Shown here: positions 6,870 to 13,107 of the stretch, piece after piece | How positions within the stretch are numbered: the first letter of the stretch is position 1 | How the letters are laid out: the number at the start of each line of letters is the position of its first letter | Source of the DNA: JBFKAV01 sp041621405 | Lineage (GTDB): Bacteria > Pseudomonadota > Alphaproteobacteria > Rhodobacterales > Rhodobacteraceae | Length of the DNA: 13,107 nt | Reading direction: 5' to 3' | Assembly: GCA_041621405.1 (NCBI GenBank) | Contig: JBFKAV010000102.1 | Coordinates: 1-13,107, forward strand | Made by a program: the position numbers and the translations under genes | The notes under the pieces: model-generated | Databases searched by the model: none | The model's input: the letters and a program-made list of their open reading frames with translations, nothing else | What the model was told of the DNA's origin: nothing

Positions 6870-7331
6870 TCAAAGCGCCGTCACCGCGGCAAGAACCTCG
6901 TCGACATGGCCGGCGACCTTCACCTTGCGCCAGACCTGCCGCACCATCCCCGCGCCGTCGATCAGGAACGTCGCCCGCTCGATGCCCATGTATTTCTTCC
7001 CGTACATGCTCTTTTCGACCCAGACGCCGTATCTCTCGCACACGTCCCCATCCTCGTCCGAGGCGAGCACGACGCCCAACCCGTGCTTCTTCACGAACTT
7101 GTCGTGGCTTGCGACGCTGTCCTTCGAGATGCCGACGATCACCGCACCGGCGGCAGCGAAGGCGTCCGCCTTCGCCGTGAACTCGGTTGCCTCCCGGGTG
7201 CATCCCGAAGTGTCGTCCCTGGGGTAGAAGTAGAGAACCACGGCCATCGGGCGGAGCGCCGATAACGTGACCTGCCCGCCGCCATCGCGCGGCAGGGTGA
7301 AATCGGGAGCAGTCTTTCCGTGGTCGGTCAT
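6870..7331 (-). CDS. bcp: Thioredoxin-dependent peroxiredoxin, Bcp/PrxQ family
   Basis: A 153-residue cytoplasmic thiol peroxidase that reduces hydrogen peroxide and organic peroxides. The peroxidatic Cys44 lies in YPRDDTSGCTREA, with Thr41 completing TxxC, and the conserved active-site arginine is probably Arg119 in GIERATFLID. The length is standard. The resolving cysteine found five residues later in E. coli Bcp and plant PrxQ is absent: position 49 is Thr and the helix reads CTREATEF. The only other cysteine is Cys98 (DEDGDVCERYG), so this could be the PrxQ subtype with a distant resolving cysteine, as in Xylella PrxQ (Cys47/Cys83), or a 1-Cys enzyme. It is divergent from the YhdP-like gene across 118 bases and has its own candidate -10 box. 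It lies 180 bases upstream of the M23 gene on the same strand and is probably transcribed separately. Confidence 0.95.
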   Translation of the reverse strand: MTDHGKTAPDFTLPRDGGGQVTLSALRPMAVVLYFYPRDDTSGCTREATEFTAKADAFAAAGAVIVGISKDSVASHDKFVKKHGLGVVLASDEDGDVCERYGVWVEKSMYGKKYMGIERATFLIDGAGMVRQVWRKVKVAGHVDEVLAAVTAL

Positions 7332-7449
7332 CGAGACGTGTCCTGCGTGGTTGAACTTCCCGCTTCAATTCTAGGACGGGGCACGCGAAGATAAAGGGCG
7401 GGGCAGAGCCAGAAGGACAACGGGCACCGGGACGCGGCGCCAGTGGGGC
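7332..7449. promoter_or_regulatory. Divergent intergenic region between bcp and the YhdP-like gene
   Basis: This 118-base gap must hold the starts of two divergent genes. On the minus strand TAGAAT (7373 down to 7368) matches the -10 consensus at five of six bases and lies about 35 bases before the bcp ATG, but no recognisable -35 box stands 16-18 bases before it. On the plus strand TTGAAC (7351-7356) is a fair -35 box, yet the nearest -10-like CTAGGA follows after only 14 bases. I cannot see a clear OxyR-type or other operator. Confidence 0.3.
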
Positions 7450-10400
7450 ATGGCTGTGGAAACAGAGCAGGATCTTGCGCAGCGCCGGGGCCGGTTCGGT
7501 CCCTGGTTGCTCCTGACGCTCGGCCTCGTCCTCGTCGCCGCGTGGGCCGCGGTCACGCTCCTTTCTGGCCGGGCCATCGTGGCGCCGTCGTGGATCACCG
7601 AGCGGATCGAGGCGCGGGCCGAGGCTGCCCTGGGCGGTGCCGGCCGCATCGAACTCGGCAGCCTGGTGGCGGTTCTGGGGGAGGGCCGGATTCCGCGCAT
7701 CGTGCTGCGGGACCTCGCCCTTCGCAACGCCGTGGGCGCCGAGATGGCGCGCGTGCCGGAACTCCGCGCGCGCTTTTCGCCGGAGGCGCTGCTGGGCGGC
7801 AGGCTCGCGCTGACACGTCTCACCATCGTCGGTGCCGAAATCACGCTCCGGCGCGACCGGCACGGCCGCTTCGATCTCGCGCTCGGGGCCGAGGGAAACG
7901 CCCTGCGCGGAACGGGCACCCTGCCCGAGATCCTCGCAACCGTCGACGCCGCATTCGGCCGGCCGGGACTGACCAGGCTTGAAACGGTGTCGGGCGAGGC
8001 CCTTCGCCTCACCTTTCAGGATGCGCTGACCGGCCGGCTCTGGCGCGCCGAGAACGGAACCCTCACGATCCGGCAGGAACCGGACCAGCGCAGCCTCTCG
8101 CTGGGGTTCGTGCTGGCGGGTGGCGCGGGAGAGGCGCCCGCAACAGTGCGGCTTTCGCTTATCGTTCCGCGAGGCGAGAGCGCGCTTGAACTTGCAGCCG
8201 ACCTTTCCAACGTGACTGCCGCGGATCTTGCGGCACAGCTGCCTGCGCTGGCCTGGCTCACGCCGGTGGACGCCCCGCTCGCGGCGAATGTCCGCGGACG
8301 GATCGGCCCCGGCGGACAGCTCGAGACCTTCGATGCCGTGCTCGAGGCGGGTGCCGGCGCGATCCGCCCGGACGGCGCCGCGCGTCCGATTCCGATAGAG
8401 GGCGGCAAGACCTACCTCTCGTTCGATCCGGCCAGGGGCCGCATCGAGTTCACCGAGATCTCGGCGCGGACTCCCGAAGCGCGGTTCCGCGCCTCGGGTC
8501 AGGCCCTGCTCGGCCAGGTCGATCCGGCCTCGGGCTTGCCGGCGCGCATGGTGATCCAGCTCGCGCTGTCTGAGATCGAGCTCAACCCCGTGGGCGAGTT
8601 GTCGGAGCCGGCGCGATTCGAGACCGGGGCCGCCGACCTCCGCCTGACCGTCGATCCGCTGAAGCTGGAGCTTGGCCAGCTCACCCTGGTATCGGGCGAC
8701 CGCCGGTTCCAGACCTCGGGCGAGGTGCGTGCACTCGCGGAGGGCTGGGCCGTTTCGCTCGATCTCGCCCTCAACGCCATCCCGCACGACAGGCTGTTCG
8801 CGCTTTGGCCGCTCCGAGTGGTGCCGAAGACCCGGGAATGGCTCACGCTGAACGTGACCGAGGGGCTGCTTCACGACGTCAAGGCGGCGCTCAGGCTGGC
8901 TCCGGACGCCGAACCGCGGCTGGCGCTCGGCTACGAGTTCCTCGACGGCACGGTGCGCTTCATGCCGACGCTGCCGCCGATCGTCGGCGGGGCCGGGCAC
9001 GCGACGATCGACGACACCCGCTACACCATGGTCCTGACGGCGGGCGAGGTGCGCTCCCCGAACGGCGAGGCCATCGATGCCACCGGCTCGGTGTTCACCG
9101 TGCCCGACATCACAATCAAGCCAGCTCCCGCCGAGATCCGGCTCGAAACCCAAAGCTCGATCCCGGCTGCGCTGGCGCTGCTCGACGAGCCGCCGTTCGA
9201 GTTCTTCAGCAAGGCCGGGCGCGGAACCGATCTGGCCGAGGGTCGGGCGCGGGTCACCTCGGTGATCCGGCTGCCGCTCGCGGACCGGGTGCTGCTCCCC
9301 GATATCGAATTCTCGATCAACGGGAAGCTCGCCGGGGTACGTTCGGAGACGCTGGTCCCCGGACGGGTCGTGACGGCGGAAGATCTGGTCTTGGCCGCAG
9401 ACAAGGCAGGAATGACGATCGCCGGCGTCGGTCGGATCGGCGGCGCGGAGTTCGATGCGGCCTGGTGGCAGCCGTTCGGTCCGGAACAGGAAGGCGCAAG
9501 CCGCGTCGAGGGTACGGTGACCTTGAACCAGGCTTTCCTGGACGAGTTCGGGATCGCGCTTCCCGAAGGCAGCGTTCGGGGCGAGGGGGCCGGCCAGATT
9601 ACGATCGAGCTGCCGCGCGAGGCGCCCGCTGAATTCACTCTGGTCTCCGACCTCAACCGCCTCGCGCTCTCGATTTCGGCGCTTGGCTGGTCGAAGGGCC
9701 GCGCGACGACGGGTCGGCTCGAAGTCGCAGGAAAGCTCGGCCAACCGGCCGAGATCGAGCGCCTGAGCCTCTCCGCGCCCGGGCTCTCCGCCGAGGGCCG
9801 GATCGAGCTCGCGGACGACGGCAGCTTCGCCCGCGCGGCGTTCGACCGGGTGCGCGTCGGGGCCTGGCTCGACGCGCCTGTCGATCTGACGCCTCGCGGG
9901 GCAGGAGCCGCCCCGGCCGTTTCGGTGAGGGGCGGCACCATCGACCTGCGGCAGACCGGGATCGCGGGCAGCGGGGCGGGCGGCGGCGGACCGGTCACCC
10001 TCGTGCTCGACCGGCTGATCGTGAGCGAGGGAATCGAGTTCCGCGACTTCCGCGCTACGCTGACCACCCAGGGCGGTCTCAACGGCCGCTTCACGGCCAG
10101 CCTCGCTGGCGCCGCGCCGGTTGAGGGGGCGCTCGCCCCGACCCGCCAGGGCACCGCGATCCGGCTGCAGGCCACCGATGCCGGCGCGGTCCTGCGCGCG
10201 GCGGGCCTGCTGCAGAGCGCGCGCCAGGGCGAGCTCGACCTCACCCTGGTGCCGCTGCCGGGCGAGGGCCGCTACGACGGCCGGCTCAGGATCACCAGTC
10301 TCCGGCTGCGCGGGGCGCCGGTGCTGGCCGACCTGCTCTCGGCCGTCAGCGTCGTGGGTCTCCTCGATCAGCTCAACGGCCAGGGCATCGTCTTCGGCGA

Positions 10401-10725
10401 GGTGACCGGCGAGTTCACCCTCGACCCGCGCGGCATCACGCTTCACCGCGGCAGCGCGGTCGGGCCGTCGCTCGGGGTCTCGATGGCGGGAATCTACGAC
10501 CTCAGGACCGACCAGCTCGACATGCGCGGCACCATTTCGCCGATCTACCTGGTCAACGCCGTCGGGCAGATCTTTACGCGGCGCGGCGAGGGGCTCTTCG
10601 GCTTCAACTACCGGATGACGGGGCCGGCCGATGCGCCTCGGACCAACGTCAACCCGCTGTCGATCCTCACGCCGGGCATGTTCCGCGAGATTTTCCGCAG
10701 CGCGCCGCCGCAGCTGGCCGAATAG
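7450..10725 (+). CDS. YhdP/AsmA-like envelope protein (DUF3971 and AsmA-like C-terminal region)
   Basis: A 1091-residue protein with one membrane segment near the N-terminus (about 17-39) and a long beta-rich periplasmic body without cysteines or a catalytic motif. The body has the repeated strand-turn pattern of AsmA-like proteins. The stretch around 453-468 (LWPLRVVPKTREWL), followed by a GYEFLDGTVRFMPTLPPIVGG block, is the hallmark of the YhdP/DUF3971 group. The end (about 958-1091) resembles the AsmA-like C-terminal region, closing with NPLSILTPGMFREIF. YhdP, TamB and YdbH of E. coli share the transport of phospholipids from inner to outer membrane; a like role here is inferred from the family. 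The ATG at 7450 is the first start after an in-frame TAG at 7372-7374, though no strong ribosome site precedes it. queA starts 56 bases downstream. The assignment to the AsmA superfamily is firm; orthology to YhdP itself is likely. Confidence 0.88.
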   Translation: MAVETEQDLAQRRGRFGPWLLLTLGLVLVAAWAAVTLLSGRAIVAPSWITERIEARAEAALGGAGRIELGSLVAVLGEGRIPRIVLRDLALRNAVGAEMARVPELRARFSPEALLGGRLALTRLTIVGAEITLRRDRHGRFDLALGAEGNALRGTGTLPEILATVDAAFGRPGLTRLETVSGEALRLTFQDALTGRLWRAENGTLTIRQEPDQRSLSLGFVLAGGAGEAPATVRLSLIVPRGESALELAADLSNVTAADLAAQLPALAWLTPVDAPLAANVRGRIGPGGQLETFDAVLEAGAGAIRPDGAARPIPIEGGKTYLSFDPARGRIEFTEISARTPEARFRASGQALLGQVDPASGLPARMVIQLALSEIELNPVGELSEPARFETGAADLRLTVDPLKLELGQLTLVSGDRRFQTSGEVRALAEGWAVSLDLALNAIPHDRLFALWPLRVVPKTREWLTLNVTEGLLHDVKAALRLAPDAEPRLALGYEFLDGTVRFMPTLPPIVGGAGHATIDDTRYTMVLTAGEVRSPNGEAIDATGSVFTVPDITIKPAPAEIRLETQSSIPAALALLDEPPFEFFSKAGRGTDLAEGRARVTSVIRLPLADRVLLPDIEFSINGKLAGVRSETLVPGRVVTAEDLVLAADKAGMTIAGVGRIGGAEFDAAWWQPFGPEQEGASRVEGTVTLNQAFLDEFGIALPEGSVRGEGAGQITIELPREAPAEFTLVSDLNRLALSISALGWSKGRATTGRLEVAGKLGQPAEIERLSLSAPGLSAEGRIELADDGSFARAAFDRVRVGAWLDAPVDLTPRGAGAAPAVSVRGGTIDLRQTGIAGSGAGGGGPVTLVLDRLIVSEGIEFRDFRATLTTQGGLNGRFTASLAGAAPVEGALAPTRQGTAIRLQATDAGAVLRAAGLLQSARQGELDLTLVPLPGEGRYDGRLRITSLRLRGAPVLADLLSAVSVVGLLDQLNGQGIVFGEVTGEFTLDPRGITLHRGSAVGPSLGVSMAGIYDLRTDQLDMRGTISPIYLVNAVGQIFTRRGEGLFGFNYRMTGPADAPRTNVNPLSILTPGMFREIFRSAPPQLAE

Positions 10726-10728
10726 CCG

Positions 10729-10757
10729 TTGCCCGCGGAAGGGCCCTCGCCTACATC
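10729..10757 (+). promoter_or_regulatory. Candidate promoter of queA
   Basis: TTGCCC (10729-10734) is followed after 16 bases by CTACAT (10751-10756), or after 17 bases by TACATC. It starts four bases after the stop codon of the YhdP-like gene and leaves a leader of about 20 bases. It copies the arrangement seen at prfB. Each box is only a moderate match, and read-through from upstream is also possible. Confidence 0.4.
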
Positions 10758-10781
10758 GCCGAGGGGTTCGAAGGGGCCGCG

Positions 10782-11834
10782 ATGAAGCTTTCCGATTTCG
10801 ACTACGAACTGCCGGAAGACTGCATCGCCACGCGGCCCGCGCGGCCGCGCTCGTCGGCGAGGCTGCTCGTCGCCCAGGGCGACGCGATCCGTGACCTCTC
10901 CGTGCGCGATCTGCCCGGCGTGCTGCGCCCGGGCGACCGGCTGGTGCTCAACGACACCAAGGTGATCCCGGCGCGGCTCTCCGGCACGCGCAGCCGTGCC
11001 ACGACCTCGGGCTCCGGCGTGGCACGGATCGAAGCGACGCTGCTCGAAGCGCAGCCCGACGGCACCTGGGCGGCACTGGTGAAACCGCTGCGCAAGCTCC
11101 GGGCGGGCGAGACTGTCGAATTCTCGCCGCGCCTCTCGGCCGAGGTCGCCGCGATTTCCGAGGACCAGGCACGGTTCAGGTTCAACCTCGCGGGCCCCGC
11201 CTTCGACGAGGCGCTGGCCGAGGCCGGCGCGATGCCGCTGCCGCCCTATATCGAACGACTCCGCGCTCCCGACGAGGCCGACCGGGAAGACTACCAGACG
11301 GTCTGGGCCCGCCGCCCTGGCGCGGTGGCCGCGCCCACGGCATCGCTGCATTTCGACACGGATCTTCTGCAGGCGCTGGACGAGGCCGGGATCGCGTTCA
11401 CCCATGTCACGCTTCATGTCGGCGCGGGGACCTTTCTGCCGGTTAAGACCGAGGACGTGGCGAGCCACCGAATGCACGCCGAGTGGGGCGAGGTGACCGA
11501 GGAGGCTGCGGCCGAGATCAACGCGACGCGCGCCGCCGGCGGCCGCATCGTCGCGGTGGGCACGACCGCCCTGCGGTTGATCGAAAGCGCCGCGGAAATG
11601 GGCGGCAGGGTGCGTCCCTGGCGCGGCGAGACCGACATCTTCATCTACCCCGGTTACCGGTTCCGGGTGACCGACGCGCTGATGACAAACTTCCACCTGC
11701 CGAAGTCGACGCTGCTGATGCTGGTCTCGGCGCTGATGGGGGTGGAGCGCATCCGGCGCATCTACGCCCATGCCATCGCCTCAGGCTACCGTTTTTTCAG
11801 CTACGGCGACGCCTCGCTGCTAATCCCCGGCTGA
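10782..11834 (+). CDS. queA: tRNA preQ1(34) S-adenosylmethionine ribosyltransferase-isomerase (QueA)
   Basis: A 350-residue QueA. It transfers and rearranges the ribosyl part of S-adenosylmethionine onto preQ1 at position 34 of GUN-anticodon tRNAs, giving epoxyqueuosine, the next-to-last step of queuosine synthesis. The family blocks are all present: an N-terminal MKLSDFDYELPEDCIA start, LVLNDTKVIPARL, DYQTVWA and GAVAAPTASLHF, THVTLHVGAGTFLPV, HRMHAEW, VGTTALRLIESA, FIYPGYRFRVTDALMTNFHLP and the terminal YRFFSYGDASLL. The length is close to E. coli QueA (356). In the block at 185-191 the usual PTAGLHF reads PTASLHF, a Gly to Ser change at 188. AAGGGG at 10771-10776, five bases before the ATG, fixes the start. 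tgt, which often accompanies queA, is not in the window; an MFS gene follows instead. Confidence 0.97.
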   Translation: MKLSDFDYELPEDCIATRPARPRSSARLLVAQGDAIRDLSVRDLPGVLRPGDRLVLNDTKVIPARLSGTRSRATTSGSGVARIEATLLEAQPDGTWAALVKPLRKLRAGETVEFSPRLSAEVAAISEDQARFRFNLAGPAFDEALAEAGAMPLPPYIERLRAPDEADREDYQTVWARRPGAVAAPTASLHFDTDLLQALDEAGIAFTHVTLHVGAGTFLPVKTEDVASHRMHAEWGEVTEEAAAEINATRAAGGRIVAVGTTALRLIESAAEMGGRVRPWRGETDIFIYPGYRFRVTDALMTNFHLPKSTLLMLVSALMGVERIRRIYAHAIASGYRFFSYGDASLLIPG

Positions 11835-11912
11835 GCCGCGTCCCGCCGCGCGCAGGTCATGCGCGGGCTATACGGCGGCATTGCGAACGGTTAGGGAGGG
11901 CCGCGAATCTCC

Positions 11913-11918
11913 AAGGAG
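11913..11918 (+). promoter_or_regulatory. Ribosome binding site of the MFS gene
   Basis: AAGGAG lies nine bases before the ATG at 11928 and is the strongest Shine-Dalgarno sequence in the window. With the in-frame TAG at 11892-11894 it decides the start of the transporter. A lone -10-like CTATAC stands at 11868-11873 without a matching -35 box. Confidence 0.7.
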
Positions 11919-11927
11919 TTGGACGGC

Positions 11928-13107
11928 ATGTTCGGCGTTTTGCGCACCACCTGGCCCCTGTTCCTGGGGCTTCTGTTCCTGATGCTGGGCAACGGCCTGC
12001 AGGGCACGCTGCTGGGGATCCGCGGCGCGCTGGAAGGGTTCTCGACCACGGAGATGTCGCTGATTATGGCGGCCTATTTCGTGGGCTTCCTCTTCGCCAG
12101 CCGGATGGCGCCCGAGATGATCCGCAAGGTCGGCCATGTGCGCGTGTTCGCGGCGCTCGGCTCGTTCATCTCGGCGGTGCTGATCCTGTTTCCCACGGTC
12201 ACCGAACCCTGGGCCTGGATCCTGCTCCGGGCCGTGATAGGGTTCTCGTTCTGCGGCGTCTACATCACCGTAGAAAGCTGGCTCAACGACGCCTCCTCGA
12301 ACGAGACCCGCGGTCGGGCGATGTCGCTCTATCTGATCGTTCAGATGGCAGGGATCATCGTTGCGCAGTTCATCCTGAACCTCGGCGACCCGGCGGGCTA
12401 TCTGCTCTTCGTGATCCCTTCGGTCCTGGTCTCGATCGCCTTCGCGCCGATCCTGCTCACCGCGAGTCCGGCACCCGCCTTTTCCACGACGAAGCGGATG
12501 AGCCTCAGCGGCCTCTACACCACCTCGCCGCTCGGCTGCATCGCCGTGTTTCTCCTCGGCGGCATCTTCTCGGCGCTCTTCGGCATGGCGGCCGTGTTCG
12601 GCACCGAGGTTGGCCTCAGCGTGCGCCAGATTTCGATCTTCGTCGCGGTGATCTACACCGGCGGGCTGCTCTGGCAGTACCCGATCGGCTACGCGTCGGA
12701 CCGGATGGACCGCCGCAAGCTGATCCTCGGACTCGCCGCCGTCGGCGCCGTCACCGGCGCCATCGCCACTTTCCTCTCGGACCTCTTCCCGGCCCTCCTG
12801 GTGGCCGGCTTCGTCATCGGCGGTGTCGCCAACCCGCTCTATTCTCTCGCCATCGCCCATACCAACGACTACCTCGAGCCCGACGACATGGCCTCTGCCT
12901 CCGCAGGGCTCCTGTTCCTGAACGGCGTCGGCGCCATCGGCGGCCCGCTCGCCGTCGGCTGGATGATGGGGCTGATCGGTCCCGGCGGGTTCTTCCTGTT
13001 CATGGCGCTCCTCCTGGCGGCAATGGCCGGCTATGCGGCCTGGCGGATGACGCAGCGCGCGGCGCCGTCCCTCGCGGAGCAGGGCGCCTTTGTGGCGATC
13101 GCGCCGA
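11928..13107 (+). CDS. MFS transporter, YcaD-like (3' end outside the window)
   Basis: The frame is open from the ATG at 11928 to the right edge, giving 393 codons with no stop. It reads as a major facilitator with about twelve membrane helices. The first half has a YFVGFLFASRMAPEMIRKVGH loop after helix 2, which stands where MFS proteins have their A-type motif, and an ITVESWLNDASSNETRGRAMS block before helix 5, close to the LDTWVN...NRGR pattern of E. coli YcaD. The central loop is short (TASPAPAFSTTKRMS). The second half carries YPIGYASDRMDRRKLI, the matching loop between helices 8 and 9. The YcaD group has no firmly known substrate, so none is assigned. The length already approaches the usual family size, so only a short tail is probably missing. 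It lies 93 bases after queA on the same strand with a strong ribosome site of its own. Confidence 0.9.
   Translation, partial: MFGVLRTTWPLFLGLLFLMLGNGLQGTLLGIRGALEGFSTTEMSLIMAAYFVGFLFASRMAPEMIRKVGHVRVFAALGSFISAVLILFPTVTEPWAWILLRAVIGFSFCGVYITVESWLNDASSNETRGRAMSLYLIVQMAGIIVAQFILNLGDPAGYLLFVIPSVLVSIAFAPILLTASPAPAFSTTKRMSLSGLYTTSPLGCIAVFLLGGIFSALFGMAAVFGTEVGLSVRQISIFVAVIYTGGLLWQYPIGYASDRMDRRKLILGLAAVGAVTGAIATFLSDLFPALLVAGFVIGGVANPLYSLAIAHTNDYLEPDDMASASAGLLFLNGVGAIGGPLAVGWMMGLIGPGGFFLFMALLLAAMAGYAAWRMTQRAAPSLAEQGAFVAIAP

Noticed and set aside
6775..10446. A 1223-codon open frame on the minus strand opposite the YhdP-like gene and running into bcp
   Set aside because: Its product is Arg/Gly/Glu/Pro-rich low-order sequence with no recognisable domain. 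It lies antisense to a gene with clear family features and overlaps bcp in a different frame. Long antisense frames are expected when codons end mostly in G or C.
11849..11865. Hairpin CGCGCA-GGTCA-TGCGCG after queA as a terminator
   Set aside because: Only a 6-bp stem, no T-run, and such short GC inverted repeats are common by chance here.
11868..12860. A 330-codon minus-strand open frame opposite the MFS gene
   Set aside because: The plus strand gives a clean twelve-helix transporter with a strong ribosome site; the antisense product is a charged Glu/Arg/His-rich shadow.
1..13107. Defence system, secondary-metabolite cluster, CRISPR array or mobile element
   Set aside because: Every gene is a recognisable housekeeping or envelope gene, spacing is tight, composition is even, and no direct repeats, transposase or integrase features were seen.

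Overview
The window looks like ordinary core chromosome from a high-GC alphaproteobacterium, most likely of the Rhodobacterales (Rhodobacteraceae). The support is strong G/C preference at third codon positions, an RF2 of the SPY type without a programmed frameshift, a 180-residue bactofilin joined to an M23 peptidase that has a long N-terminal coiled coil, a PBP1A followed directly by prfB, and a YhdP-like AsmA protein next to queA. The placement rests on protein style and gene order; no rRNA or tRNA gene is present to confirm it.

Layout. (1) Positions 1-4701, plus strand: a good sigma70-type promoter, the bifunctional peptidoglycan synthase PBP1A (mrcA), release factor 2 (prfB) and a five- or six-helix DUF2189-type membrane protein. 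This run ends at a 12-bp GC-rich hairpin (4727-4754) lying between convergent genes. (2) Positions 4802-7331, minus strand: peroxiredoxin Bcp/PrxQ, then after a 180-base gap with its own candidate promoter, an M23 metallopeptidase whose last 11 bases overlap the start of a bactofilin gene. (3) Positions 7450-13107, plus strand: an 1091-residue AsmA/YhdP-like envelope protein, queA (queuosine synthesis), and a YcaD-like MFS transporter that is still open at the right edge.

How the genes relate. Most of the window concerns the cell envelope: peptidoglycan polymerisation and cross-linking (PBP1A), peptidoglycan cutting coupled to a bactofilin scaffold (M23 plus bactofilin), probable lipid traffic or barrier maintenance (YhdP-like) and two multi-helix membrane proteins. 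prfB and queA are housekeeping genes of translation and tRNA modification, and Bcp handles peroxides in the cytoplasm. Four genes (mrcA, prfB, M23, queA) have similar upstream elements, TTGnC plus 16-17 bases plus CTAnnN, which suggests separate housekeeping transcription starts rather than long operons.

I found no mobile element, CRISPR array, tRNA or rRNA, attachment site, broken gene or composition island, and no convincing undescribed system. The items most worth a second look are the bactofilin/M23 translational overlap, the cysteine layout of the peroxiredoxin, the four periplasmic cysteines of PBP1A, the conserved-unknown DUF2189 protein and the shared promoter pattern. No gap between genes exceeds 180 bases.
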